From an uncultured Chryseobacterium sp. (GTDB taxonomy: Bacteria; Bacteroidota; Bacteroidia; Flavobacteriales; Weeksellaceae): a stretch of DNA of 43,224 bases. The stretch is from contig CAJYRQ010000109.1 of assembly GCA_913777465.1 (NCBI GenBank), forward strand, positions 1-43,224. The letters run 5' to 3'. The position numbers and the translations under genes are program-made. Shown here in pieces: positions 7,456 through 16,694 of the stretch; positions within the stretch are counted from its first letter, which is position 1, and each line of letters begins with the position of its first letter. The notes under the pieces were generated by a model that was not told where the DNA came from, searched no databases, and saw nothing but the letters and a program-made list of their open reading frames with translations.

Positions 7456-8538
7456 ATGATGAAAAAATACCTACTATTTGTGTTCGCCCTGGTTTTCGGG
7501 ATGTCGCAATCCCAGATCATCAGGAAATATTCCAATGAATTCTTAAATATCGGAGCGGGAGCCCGGGGTCTGGCGATGGGTGGTGCCGTGATCTCCAATC
7601 AGGATGACGTCTACTCCCCGATGTGGAACCCGGCGGGTTTAATGGGCGTGGAAAGAGACTGGCAGGGTGCCGCCATGCACGCCGAATATTTCGAATCTAT
7701 TGCCAAATACGATTACCTGGCCTACGCCAAAGTGCTGGAAACCGGGGTTTTCGGAGTTTCCGTAGTAAGGCTTGGGGTAGATAATATCTTAAATACCACT
7801 CAGCTGATTGATACCGAAGGAAATATCGATTACGATAAAATCACCAAGTTTTCACAATCCGATTATGCAGCGATCCTTTCGTATGCTTTTAATCCGGGAG
7901 GGAACACCAAGCTGGATGTCGGGATCAACGCCAAAATCGTTTACCGGAACGTCGGGAAATTTGCCAACGGATACGGTTTCGGTTTCGACGTCGGCGCAAT
8001 CTACAAACTGGACAACGGCTGGAAGCTGGGAGGGATGCTGAGAGATGCTACCACCACGGTAAACTTCTGGAGCGTAAACCAGAAAGAACTCTCTACAGTG
8101 GTAAACGGCGAAGAATTCAACCCGGCACCGAAAGACAAGATGGAGCTTACCATGCCTAAACTGAATGTAGGGGCCAGTAAAATGTTTGAAATCAACAGCA
8201 GTATGTATGTATTGCCGGAAGCCGGGATCAATGTGGATTTTGCTAAAACAGCAGCCTTGGTTTCCACGGATTTTGCCAGCTTAACACCTTACGCCGGTGC
8301 CGAATTGGGATACCAGAAAATGATTTTTGTGAGATTGGGGGTCAACAGATTCCAGTCCATTACCGATATTGAGGATCTCAGACGAAAAGTTTCTTTTCAG
8401 CCGAGTGCAGGGATCGGGATCCGCTACCGGGGGCTTACACTGGATTATGCTATCACCAATTCCGGGATCGGCGGATCGAATTTCTACTCCAATTTCTTCT
8501 CGCTGAAACTGGATATCGGACAATTTAGAAACGACTAA
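7456..8538 (+). CDS. PorV/PorQ-family outer-membrane protein (type IX secretion-related)
   Basis: A 360-residue exported protein. Residues 1-20 form a signal peptide ending at SQSQ. The mature start (LNIGAGARGLAMGGA, then a stretch with WNPAGL) is the signature of the PorV/PorQ family, related to FadL-type 14-strand barrels. The rest shows alternating hydrophobic strands and Gly/Asn turns, and ends in SLKLDIGQFRND. PorV shuttles T9SS cargo and PorQ serves the sortase complex. This protein is somewhat short for PorV and may be a PorV2-type paralogue. A T9SS-tailed gene lies two genes downstream, which supports a role in handling that cargo. An ATG one codon later (7459) could also be the start. 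Confidence 0.8.
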   Translation: MMKKYLLFVFALVFGMSQSQIIRKYSNEFLNIGAGARGLAMGGAVISNQDDVYSPMWNPAGLMGVERDWQGAAMHAEYFESIAKYDYLAYAKVLETGVFGVSVVRLGVDNILNTTQLIDTEGNIDYDKITKFSQSDYAAILSYAFNPGGNTKLDVGINAKIVYRNVGKFANGYGFGFDVGAIYKLDNGWKLGGMLRDATTTVNFWSVNQKELSTVVNGEEFNPAPKDKMELTMPKLNVGASKMFEINSSMYVLPEAGINVDFAKTAALVSTDFASLTPYAGAELGYQKMIFVRLGVNRFQSITDIEDLRRKVSFQPSAGIGIRYRGLTLDYAITNSGIGGSNFYSNFFSLKLDIGQFRND

Positions 8539-8548
8539 AATTTTAAGT

Positions 8549-9289
8549 ATGAAAAAGATTTCACTTCTCATAGTAACTATTTGCTCAGTGCTTGCTTTCG
8601 GGCAAAAAATTTCGGATTATAAATACATAGCTATTCCTGCTAAATTTTCGACTTTTAAAAAAGAAGATTATGGATTGGGAGAAATGCTCACCAAGACCTT
8701 ACGAAGCAAAAATTATACGGTAATTCCTGCGGATAAGCTGCAATGGCCTGCCGAGGCACAGAGCAATCCCTGTAATGTCTTAACGGCCGATGTCGTAAAC
8801 GACAGCGGTTTATTACGGAATAAAGTAGTGCTTCAGTTTAAGGACTGCAACGATAAAGTAATTTCTTCTACGAAGGGATCTTCAAATATAAAAGAATACA
8901 GGGAAGGTTTTCAGGATGCCCTGAAGCAGACTTTCGCATCGATTTCTCCGGCCAGTCCCATCAATCGTATTGCAGAGCCTCATTCCGCTGTTCAGGAGGT
9001 AGCGGTTACCGCTCAGCTGGTTGAAGTACCGGATCAGTCCGCTGTAAAATTCAGCAACGGAAAAACGGATCTTCAGAAAGTCCTGATCGATGCTTCCCAG
9101 TTTATCCTGGTCGGGAACAACAGTTCTTCACCTTTTGCAACTTTTAAAGCAACTACTAAAAACGATCTTTTCCGGGTAAAGCTTCAAAATGGTGAATCCA
9201 CTCTTGGATATTATGAGAACGGAAATATCGTGATCGAAATGCCACATGGGAATGGCAGTTATACGAAAGAGATATTTCTGAAAAAATAA
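8549..9289 (+). CDS. exported protein of unknown function
   Basis: A 246-residue protein with a signal peptide (MKKISLLIVTICSVLAFGQ). The mature part begins KISDYKYIAIPAKFSTFKKED, a pattern I associate with a conserved flavobacterial exported family of unknown role. There are two cysteines in the N-terminal half (CNVLTADV and FKDCNDK), possibly a disulfide in the periplasm. The C-terminal part (from about residue 180) repeats short strands such as NDLFRVKLQNGESTLGYYE. It starts only 10 bases after the PorV-like stop, so translation in the same operon is likely. It may belong to the envelope or secretion machinery; that is inference from position only. Confidence 0.75.
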   Translation: MKKISLLIVTICSVLAFGQKISDYKYIAIPAKFSTFKKEDYGLGEMLTKTLRSKNYTVIPADKLQWPAEAQSNPCNVLTADVVNDSGLLRNKVVLQFKDCNDKVISSTKGSSNIKEYREGFQDALKQTFASISPASPINRIAEPHSAVQEVAVTAQLVEVPDQSAVKFSNGKTDLQKVLIDASQFILVGNNSSSPFATFKATTKNDLFRVKLQNGESTLGYYENGNIVIEMPHGNGSYTKEIFLKK

Positions 9290-9317
9290 ATTAGATAACA
9301 GATAACAGAATACCTGA

Positions 9318-9357
9318 TCCTTAATTCAAACGAAAGAATGAGTTAAGGATTAATTTT
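9318..9357 (+). promoter_or_regulatory. hairpin ahead of the ELWxxDGT gene
   Basis: TCCTTAA pairs with TTAAGGA around a loop of about 18 bases, followed by TTAATTTTT. It could be a weak terminator or attenuator between the small upstream genes and the large cargo gene. Confidence 0.4.
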
Positions 9358-9371
9358 TAAAACAAAGGACC

Positions 9372-12251
9372 ATGAAAAAGATTTGTACGACTTTACTGGC
9401 TGCATTTTCAATGTATTCGTATGCCCAGACACTGAATACGCAGCTGAATGAGATCCATTACGGGGCGGGAAGTTCTCCATCCAATTTAATAAAACTCAAC
9501 GACCTCATTGTTTTTGCGGCCTCCCGAAATACCGATGAAGGATTGGAACCCTGGGTTTATAATACGGTAACCCAGAAACCGGCATTACTGAAAGATATTT
9601 TTGCCGGGCAGAATAGCGGCATTCCTTCCAACTCTATATTTGTAAAGCTGAATAACAAAATATACTTTTTAGCAAGGCAGAACTATTCAGGTTATCAGAT
9701 CTGGGAAACGGACGGAACGCCTGCCGGAACCGTAAAAAGACAGGACATCAATTCTAATTATTCCATCGATGAGTTCTCCGTTGTAGGAAATAAAATCTTC
9801 TACTATCAGAACAAGGAGCTTTGGGCATTTGATACGGGCTCGAATAACCTTTCTTTATTAAAAACATTCGAATACTCCGGGAATGTAAAATTATACGCCT
9901 ACAATAACCAATTGATCTTTGCGGCCAATGACGGAATTTCGGGTAAAGAAATATGGAAATCCGATGGTACCGTTGCCGGGACTTCCCTAATAAAAGATAT
10001 CGCGCCAAACAGCGGAAGCAGTATTTCAAACGATTTCAAAATGCTGACGCTGAACAACGGGAAATTTTATTTCATGGCAAATACGGCAAATGGTTATGCG
10101 CTGTATGAAAGTGACGGAACGGCGGCCGGTACAAATCCTCTGGTCCCTATGCAGAATTCTCCACAGTTGGAAGGCGCATCGGGAGGGGACTATTTTATCT
10201 TTACAGGATTCAGTGCCACAAACGGAGGTTTTGAGCCATGGATTTCGGACGGAACGGTGGCAGGAACAAAAATTTTAAAGGATATCTATCCCGGAACCAC
10301 CAGCTCTATGGGCATCAATCAGAAATTTCTGAAAGTTGGCAATAAAATTTATTTCGACAGCAACGCAAACGGAATAAATCCGGGCTATGGCAATTACATC
10401 TGGGAAACGGACGGAACGGAAAACGGAACCGTTTTATTTAATACGCCTACCAATAATATGCTGTATGGCAAAAGCTCAGAAGGACAGTACTTAATTCTTA
10501 CAAAACCCAACGAAGGAAACCGTTTCTGGATTACCAATGGCAATGCTGCCCAGACCTTCGAAATGTCGGCATTGGGGATGACGGCCGCTAATGGCGTTGT
10601 GGATTTTAATTCAAAACTGTATCTGGCCGGAAGCAGTCCCAAAAACGGGATGGAATTGTATTCTTTGGATCCTTCTGCGCAATCGGCTGTCCTGGCTTCG
10701 GACATCAGCAGGTATGAAAGCAGTTCGCCGCATTCCTACGAATTGCTGAATGATGATCTCATTTTTATTGCTACAGACCGGGAATTCAACAGCCAGTTCT
10801 ACAAGAGAAATAAAACCACCCAACAGATCACAAGGCTGACCAGCTTCACCAACGGATCCTTCGGGGCAGGAATGAATACCAATTTTAACAATACTTTTTT
10901 TAAAGTCGGAAACTTTCTTTATACGAAAAACAATACGCCCAATCCGGTCAGCGGGTTCTACAGGACCGACGGAACCTCTGCAAATTCAGCGGTTATCTCT
11001 ACGGGAAATACTGTGGTCTATGATAACTCTTTCTACGTTAATCTTAATGACAATACCTTATTGTTTTCCGGATACAACAACGTGCTGGGGACAGAGCTCT
11101 GGAAGATTGACAACAATTCCAACACGGTAGTTCTGGTAAAAGATATTTCAACCGACAGCATGGGCAGCATGTACAATACCGACCCGAAAACAACCGTGCT
11201 GAACGGCTTTGCTTATTTTGTAGCCAAAGAAAACGGAAAACTGGGCATCTGGAAATCCGACGGAACCGAAGCAAATACCATAAAAACAATCCAGATTAAT
11301 TTCCAGGACGGATCCGACGGAAACATCAAGATTGTAGGAAGCTTAAATAATAAATTACTGTATTCCACAAGAAAAGAGGGGGCTGCCAATACCTCCAATA
11401 CGGAACTTTTTGCTTCCAACGGCGATCTGGCTTCCGCTGTTTTACTCAAATCCCATAGCGAACTGTACAGCTCGTCCAGCATCAACAGCGACACGGAAAT
11501 TCTCAATAATAAACTATTTTACGCGGTGAAAGAATATTCCGGCGGACTGTATTCTACCGATGGGACGGTGGCCGGAACCACACAGGTTTCACCGGTTAAT
11601 TTTTTCGGGGATGTTAAATTTAAAAAATGCGGGAACCAGTTGTTTTTTACCAACAACAATGCAACGGAATTGCTGAAAACCGATGGTACGACAGCAGGAA
11701 CGGTAAGTCTGGGAGCCAGTTTTTCTGCAGTAAAAGACATGACCTGTACCAACAATTACCTGTATTTCCTGAATGGAGATTCCCAAAAGGTGTGGAGAAG
11801 CAACGGAACTCAGGCAGGTACGGCTCCTCTGGATATTTTTATTACCAATGACGATAACCAGTTGCTGGCCAATGAAAATATTTTGAAAATGGCTACCGAT
11901 AATGAAAAACTGTTCTTAACCATCTATACAAAACAGCACGGAAATGAACTGTATACCGTTACCGATCCGCTGCCTGTTTATCTGGCCGTAAATGATGAAG
12001 TAGCCAATACGAAGATAGGTAATCCGCAGATACAGATATATCCGAACCCTGTCTCCGATGAGTTTTCATTAAAGATTCAGAGCGAAGTGCAGATCGAAAG
12101 CCTCAAATTATTTGATACCTCAGGTAAGCTGATTAAAGATATTCCGGATTTCAACGGAAAAGTAAATATTTCCGGGCTGAATTCAGGAATATATTTCTTA
12201 AAGATAAAAACAAACAAAGGCGAATTCCTGAGTAAAATTCTCAAAAAATAA
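9372..12251 (+). CDS. ELWxxDGT-repeat surface protein with T9SS type A sorting tail
   Basis: A 959-residue secreted protein. It has a signal peptide (about residues 1-18, ending SYAQ). About a dozen repeats centre on a [EQ][LI]WxxDGTxAGT motif, for example QIWETDGTPAGT, EIWKSDGTVAGT, EPWISDGTVAGT and ELLKTDGTTAGT. Some are degenerate (RFWITNGNAAQT). The spacing suggests a beta-propeller or solenoid. The last 75 residues form a type A sorting domain: IQIYPNPVSDEFSL, then LFDTSGKLI, then SGIYFLKI and a basic KILKK end. Type IX secretion should carry it across the outer membrane and attach it to the surface. The ligand or activity is not known; adhesion or polymer binding is possible. Its position after a PorV-like gene is notable. 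Confidence 0.9.
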   Translation: MKKICTTLLAAFSMYSYAQTLNTQLNEIHYGAGSSPSNLIKLNDLIVFAASRNTDEGLEPWVYNTVTQKPALLKDIFAGQNSGIPSNSIFVKLNNKIYFLARQNYSGYQIWETDGTPAGTVKRQDINSNYSIDEFSVVGNKIFYYQNKELWAFDTGSNNLSLLKTFEYSGNVKLYAYNNQLIFAANDGISGKEIWKSDGTVAGTSLIKDIAPNSGSSISNDFKMLTLNNGKFYFMANTANGYALYESDGTAAGTNPLVPMQNSPQLEGASGGDYFIFTGFSATNGGFEPWISDGTVAGTKILKDIYPGTTSSMGINQKFLKVGNKIYFDSNANGINPGYGNYIWETDGTENGTVLFNTPTNNMLYGKSSEGQYLILTKPNEGNRFWITNGNAAQTFEMSALGMTAANGVVDFNSKLYLAGSSPKNGMELYSLDPSAQSAVLASDISRYESSSPHSYELLNDDLIFIATDREFNSQFYKRNKTTQQITRLTSFTNGSFGAGMNTNFNNTFFKVGNFLYTKNNTPNPVSGFYRTDGTSANSAVISTGNTVVYDNSFYVNLNDNTLLFSGYNNVLGTELWKIDNNSNTVVLVKDISTDSMGSMYNTDPKTTVLNGFAYFVAKENGKLGIWKSDGTEANTIKTIQINFQDGSDGNIKIVGSLNNKLLYSTRKEGAANTSNTELFASNGDLASAVLLKSHSELYSSSSINSDTEILNNKLFYAVKEYSGGLYSTDGTVAGTTQVSPVNFFGDVKFKKCGNQLFFTNNNATELLKTDGTTAGTVSLGASFSAVKDMTCTNNYLYFLNGDSQKVWRSNGTQAGTAPLDIFITNDDNQLLANENILKMATDNEKLFLTIYTKQHGNELYTVTDPLPVYLAVNDEVANTKIGNPQIQIYPNPVSDEFSLKIQSEVQIESLKLFDTSGKLIKDIPDFNGKVNISGLNSGIYFLKIKTNKGEFLSKILKK

Positions 12252-12258
12252 CAATAAA

Positions 12259-12296
12259 AAAGAGACTGTCTGAAAAGGCAGTCTCTTGATTTTTGT
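12259..12296. terminator. bidirectional terminator
   Basis: AAGAGACTG pairs with CAGTCTCTT, with T-rich DNA downstream and an A run upstream. It lies between the convergent cargo gene (+) and uvrC (-). Confidence 0.8.
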
Positions 12297-12430
12297 AAAT
12301 TTAAATGTTTAGAAGTTGTTAAGCTGTGCTTAGCTTTTACTAATTTATAAAAAATATTTAAATTAACGGATATTATGATATTTAATTTTTAAAAATAATT
12401 TAATATTTGTCAATCGAAGTCATTTTTAAA

Positions 12431-14221
12431 TTATTGATTAAAGAAATCGTAAATGACTTTTGCTTTGCTTTTCCCCAGGATCTCTTCCAGGGTTTCCATA
12501 TTGGCTTCTTTGATGCGCTTTACCGATTTCAGTTTGGAAAGCAACAATTCAATTGTTTTTTCACCAACGCCCGGGATCTCTTCCAGTTCGGATTTTATCG
12601 TCGAATTTTTCCTTCTCGTCCGGTGATGCTTCACTCCGAAACGGTGGGCTTCATCCCTTACTCGCTGCAGGATTTTCAGCGTTTCGGATTTCTTGTCGAG
12701 ATATAACGGGATGGAATCTTCCGGGAAGAAAATCTCTTCCAGTCTTTTCGCAATACCGACGATGGTAATTTTTCCGTACAGCCCTAACAGTCGCAGGCTC
12801 TTCACGGCAGAAGACAGCTGCCCTTTCCCTCCGTCGATCAGGATCAGCTGCGGAAGGCTGTCGCCTTCCTCCAATAATCTCTTATACCGGCGGTAGATTA
12901 CTTCTTCCATGGTCGCAAAGTCATTTGCCCCTTCTACGGTCTTCGGATGGAAAATACGGTAATCCGCTTTACTGGGCTTGCCATCCTTGAAAACGACACA
13001 GGCCGAAACCGGATTTGTCCCCTGGATATTCGAGTTATCGAAACCTTCGATATGGCGTGGCTCTACCGGCATTCTCAACAGCTTCTGCATTTCTGCCATG
13101 ATCCGGTTCGTATGCCTTTCCGGATCTATGATCTGTACCTGCTTCAGCTTTTCCAGACGGTATTCTTTGGCGTTCTTTTCAGAAAGCTCAACGATCCGTT
13201 TTTTGTCACCTACTTTCGGGACAATCAGTTTTACATTCGGGATTTCTACCGATAAATGGAAAGGCAGAAGGATTTCCTTTGAATTCGAATCGAATTTCTG
13301 CCGGATTTCGATCAGTGCTTCTTCCATGATTTCTTCATCGCTTTCTTCGAGGATCTTTTTAATCTCCGTGGTAAAACTCTGGATGATATTCCCGTTCCTG
13401 ATCTTAAAGAAATTTACGTAGGCCGCTGTCTCGTCACTCGTCATTCCGAAGACATCCACATCATCAATACTCGGATTTACGACCGTATTCTTCGCCTGGT
13501 AATCTTCCAGGGCATCCAGCCTTTCTTTAATGATCTGGGCATTCTCAAACTGGAGATTGGTTGCGTACCTCATCATCTGGTTCATCAGGTATTCCTTCGC
13601 TTTCCGGAAATCCCCCTTGATCATCCCGCGGATCGCGTCTATCTTTTCGTCATAATCCTGTTTGCTTTCCAAGCCTTCGCAGGGCCCTTCGCAGTTTTTG
13701 ATGTGGTATTCCAGGCAGACCTTGTATTTTCCCTCCTCAATTTTGGCAGGAGCCAGGTTCAGATTGCAGGTCCTGAGTTTATAAATATGTTTAATCGTAT
13801 CCAGCAGAATCTTGGCAGGGCGCACCCTGGCGTAAGGCCCGTAATATTCCGATCCGTCCCTGATCTTCGTACGGGTAAGGAAAATCCTGGGAAAATCTTC
13901 GTTCTTAATACAGATCCACGGATATGTTTTGTCATCTTTCAACATCACATTGTAGAACGGCTGATGTTCCTTGATCAGGTTGTTTTCCAGAAGCAGCGCA
14001 TCGTATTCGCTGTTGACGATCGTGGTTTCAAGCCGGTTGATTTTCCCGACCATGATCTTGATCCGGTAGCCCGGAAGATTTTTATTGAAATACGAAAGAA
14101 CCCTTTTCTTTAAATTCTTAGCCTTTCCCACATACAAAAGCTGATTGTTTTTATCATAATAACGATAAACGCCGGGTTCCGATGGTAAAGTTTTGAGCTG
14201 TAATTCTAAAGAAGGATTCAT
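12431..14221 (-). CDS. uvrC: excinuclease ABC subunit C
   Basis: UvrC makes both cuts beside a DNA lesion in nucleotide excision repair. The 596 residues are full length for the family. In order: a GIY-YIG nuclease domain at 15-95 (GVYRYY, then LLYVGKAKNLKKRV); four cysteines near 170-205 that may bind a cluster or metal; a UVR UvrB-binding motif near 215-245 (NLQFENAQIIKERLDAL); an RNase H-like nuclease domain (EGFDNSNIQG, LILIDGGKGQL and RDEAHRF supply the acidic and His residues); and a C-terminal helix-hairpin-helix pair (LEEIPGVGEKTIELLL). Its -7 box is at 14226-14233. Confidence 0.97.
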   Translation of the reverse strand: MNPSLELQLKTLPSEPGVYRYYDKNNQLLYVGKAKNLKKRVLSYFNKNLPGYRIKIMVGKINRLETTIVNSEYDALLLENNLIKEHQPFYNVMLKDDKTYPWICIKNEDFPRIFLTRTKIRDGSEYYGPYARVRPAKILLDTIKHIYKLRTCNLNLAPAKIEEGKYKVCLEYHIKNCEGPCEGLESKQDYDEKIDAIRGMIKGDFRKAKEYLMNQMMRYATNLQFENAQIIKERLDALEDYQAKNTVVNPSIDDVDVFGMTSDETAAYVNFFKIRNGNIIQSFTTEIKKILEESDEEIMEEALIEIRQKFDSNSKEILLPFHLSVEIPNVKLIVPKVGDKKRIVELSEKNAKEYRLEKLKQVQIIDPERHTNRIMAEMQKLLRMPVEPRHIEGFDNSNIQGTNPVSACVVFKDGKPSKADYRIFHPKTVEGANDFATMEEVIYRRYKRLLEEGDSLPQLILIDGGKGQLSSAVKSLRLLGLYGKITIVGIAKRLEEIFFPEDSIPLYLDKKSETLKILQRVRDEAHRFGVKHHRTRRKNSTIKSELEEIPGVGEKTIELLLSKLKSVKRIKEANMETLEEILGKSKAKVIYDFFNQ

Positions 14222-14225
14222 ATAA

Positions 14226-14233
14226 CAAAATTA
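14226..14233 (-). promoter_or_regulatory. -7 box of uvrC
   Basis: TAATTTTG on the minus strand, five bases before the uvrC start at 14221. The mRNA would be almost leaderless. The terminator of the upstream gene lies at 14248-14276. Confidence 0.4.
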
Positions 14234-14247
14234 CGGAAATAAAGAGC

Positions 14248-14276
14248 AAGAAAAAAGCCATAGAAATCCTATGGCT
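14248..14276 (-). terminator. terminator after the exported unknown gene
   Basis: On the minus strand AGCCATAG pairs with CTATGGCT and is followed by TTTTTTC. It separates the 14303-15064 gene from uvrC, so they are unlikely to form an operon. Confidence 0.75.
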
Positions 14277-14302
14277 GCACAATATTATGTTAAAATTAAT
14301 GC

Positions 14303-15064
14303 TTATCCGTTCCTCATGTCCGTATATTCATGAATCAGGAAGCTGAAATAATCCCATTCAACTGAATTTTTCGGATACTTTTTCATGAATTCGGCGTTGT
14401 CCCCGAACAGGAAATCGTAATTGTCTTCAAAGTCATCTTTATGAAGCCACATCACCTTATCTCCTTTCTTTACATAGTAGGATTTGATCACCCCGCCGCC
14501 GAGCTGAGGGCCGTACCCGAATGATACGCCGGCAGTTTCTTTGGCCCGCGGATCATGATAAACCGAAATGATGTCATCAAATCCGGGATTGATTACCTGC
14601 ATCAGGAATTCCTTATCATCCTTTTTATTCTTCAGAGAAACCGTCTGGTTGATGAAATAAATCCTGTCGTTATTGGTATTCTTCGTCAGCTTTTTCGTGC
14701 TGTAATTCCGGATGTTGCCCATGTATTTTCCTACCTTCATGATTTTTTCGGCATTGCTGGGGTAGATGTACATTTCAGCGATCTGTTCGGCATCATAGAT
14801 TTCGTTCTTCTTTGTCAGGCTGTCTTTCAGGGTCACTTCAAAGATCTGTCCTTTTTTCGTGTCGGTTTTGCTGCAGAATCCTTTGTGGGTGGATCCGTCC
14901 TTTAAAATAACGGTGGAAGTTTTTTTGGCAGAAGGTGTATTGAAACCTTCGTTGAAAAGGTATTGTTCCATTTTCTTCACCTCTTCTTTGGAGTATTTTA
15001 CTTTCTGTGCAAAAGAAACGCTGCCCGCAAGAGATAGGGACAACAGTAAAAATTTAAGTTTCAT
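14303..15064 (-). CDS. exported protein of unknown function
   Basis: A 253-residue protein with a clear signal peptide (MKLKFLLLSLSLAGSVSFAQ). The mature protein is basic and rich in Lys, with a stretch VILKDGSTHKGFCSKTDTKKG that resembles a small beta-sheet sequence around a turn, followed by a mixed region and an acidic Tyr/Phe-rich C-terminus. A single Cys follows the signal. I do not recognise a named family; similar secreted proteins are common in Chryseobacterium. It has its own terminator at 14248-14276 and is probably transcribed alone. Confidence 0.75.
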   Translation of the reverse strand: MKLKFLLLSLSLAGSVSFAQKVKYSKEEVKKMEQYLFNEGFNTPSAKKTSTVILKDGSTHKGFCSKTDTKKGQIFEVTLKDSLTKKNEIYDAEQIAEMYIYPSNAEKIMKVGKYMGNIRNYSTKKLTKNTNNDRIYFINQTVSLKNKKDDKEFLMQVINPGFDDIISVYHDPRAKETAGVSFGYGPQLGGGVIKSYYVKKGDKVMWLHKDDFEDNYDFLFGDNAEFMKKYPKNSVEWDYFSFLIHEYTDMRNG

Positions 15065-15173
15065 AAGGATATTAATTTTTTAAATTTCGGCGGTAAAAGT
15101 AATGAATTAATCGATTGCTTTTCAGAAAAAATGATGTTTGAAAATTAAGTTTTCCCAATACTGTCTAAATGCT

Positions 15174-15181
15174 TAATTTTA
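15174..15181 (+). promoter_or_regulatory. -7 box of hutH
   Basis: TAATTTTA, 16 bases before the ATG at 15198. A transcript starting about 7 bases after it would begin too close to the upstream TTG at 15192, which favours the ATG. Confidence 0.4.
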
Positions 15182-15197
15182 GGACAAAATTTTGAAA

Positions 15198-16685
15198 ATG
15201 ATATACGGTGTTGATGTTTTCGGTTTCCATGATGTCCTGGAGATCTGTAAAAATCCAAATAAAGCTAAATTAAATAAAACCGCAAGAGAGCAGATCTTAA
15301 AATCCCAGAAAAATGTACAGCAGATTGTAGAATCGGATCGTTGTGTCTACGGAATCAATACGGGATTCGGGCCGCTTTGCGACACGAAAATTTCTGCCGA
15401 TGAAACGGCACTTCTGCAATACAACCTGATTATTTCCCATGCTGTAGGTGTAGGAAAGCCGATTGACAAGGAACTTTCCAAGATCATGATGATTGCTAAA
15501 GTGCATGCCCTTTCAAAAGGATTTTCAGGGGTTTCCCTGGAAGTAATCGAGCGGATGATCCTGATGCTGGAAAAAGACATTATTCCCGTGGTTCCGGAGC
15601 AGGGTTCGGTAGGGGCCTCCGGAGACCTTGCGCCATTGGCCCATCTGGTTCTTCCTCTTTTGGGGCTGGGACAGGTTTGGGTAGGAAACGAAATCTTTGA
15701 AACCGCTGAGGTTCTGGAGAAAAACAGCCTGGAACCTTTGGCTTTGGGTCCGAAAGAAGGCCTTGGGCTGATCAACGGGACTCAGTTTATCCTGGCCCAT
15801 GCCATCAAAGGACTTGAGAAATTCGAGTACCTTTTGGATCTGGCAGACATGACGGCTGCCATGAGCCTTGAAGCGTACAGAGGTTCGGCAAGCCCTTTTA
15901 AAAAGGAACTTCACGAGATCAGGCCTTTCGAAGGAAGCAGGAAAGTGGCGGCAAGAATGCTGAAATTCCTTAAAGGTTCCGACAACCTGAAATCCCACGA
16001 ATACTGCGACCGTGTGCAGGATCCGTATTCCATGAGATGTGTGCCGCAGGTGCACGGAGCCAGCCGGAATGCTTTCGAGCACCTGAAAATGATGGCGGAA
16101 ACCGAACTGAATTCCGTAACGGACAACCCGATTGTCCTGAGTGCCGAAGAATCCATTTCAGGAGGGAACTTTCACGGACAGTTGATGGCCCTGCCTTTGG
16201 ATTATGCAACATTGGCCGCTGCCGAACTGGGAAATATCTCAGACCGGAGAAGCTACCTGCTGCTGGAAGGGAAGTACGGGTTGCCAAGGTTATTAACCGA
16301 AAGCTCAGGATTAAATTCAGGGTTTATGATTCCGCAATATACGTCTGCTGCCCTGGTAACGGAAAATAAAACGCTTTGTTTCCCGGCTTCTGCCGATTCG
16401 ATTCCGACCAGTCTGGGACAGGAAGACCATGTGTCCATGGGAAGCATTTCCGGAAGAAAATTCAATCAGGTCCTTGGGAATTTAGTAAACATCCTGGCTG
16501 TTGAGCTGATGTTCGCCGCACAGGGGCTGGAATTCAGAAGACCGGCGAAATGTTCCAAGATCATTGAAGAAAACTTCGCCATTCTCCGCTCCAGAGTGGC
16601 AAAGCTTGAAGACGACCGCCTGATCGGGAATGATATGCTCGCCATTGCAGAGCTGATTAATGAAAGGAGATTTGTTGTGAACTAA
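15198..16685 (+). CDS. hutH: histidine ammonia-lyase
   Basis: HutH removes ammonia from L-histidine to give urocanate, the first step of histidine degradation. The 495 residues match the family. The Ala-Ser-Gly triad that cyclises into the MIO cofactor is at 140-142, within GSVGASGDLAPLAH. Other family motifs are GINTGFGPL near residue 50 and the later SGGNFHGQ and TSLGQEDHVSM. I place the start at ATG 15198 (MIYGVDVFG) rather than the in-frame TTG at 15192, because homologues begin this way and the -7 box is very close. A DUF2059 gene follows after 9 bases. The other hut genes are not in this window. Confidence 0.95.
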   Translation: MIYGVDVFGFHDVLEICKNPNKAKLNKTAREQILKSQKNVQQIVESDRCVYGINTGFGPLCDTKISADETALLQYNLIISHAVGVGKPIDKELSKIMMIAKVHALSKGFSGVSLEVIERMILMLEKDIIPVVPEQGSVGASGDLAPLAHLVLPLLGLGQVWVGNEIFETAEVLEKNSLEPLALGPKEGLGLINGTQFILAHAIKGLEKFEYLLDLADMTAAMSLEAYRGSASPFKKELHEIRPFEGSRKVAARMLKFLKGSDNLKSHEYCDRVQDPYSMRCVPQVHGASRNAFEHLKMMAETELNSVTDNPIVLSAEESISGGNFHGQLMALPLDYATLAAAELGNISDRRSYLLLEGKYGLPRLLTESSGLNSGFMIPQYTSAALVTENKTLCFPASADSIPTSLGQEDHVSMGSISGRKFNQVLGNLVNILAVELMFAAQGLEFRRPAKCSKIIEENFAILRSRVAKLEDDRLIGNDMLAIAELINERRFVVN

Positions 16686-16694
16686 AAGATTAAT

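Noticed and set aside
15192-15200. TTG start for hutH
   Set aside because: The ATG at 15198 matches homologues, and the TTG lies too close to the predicted transcription start.
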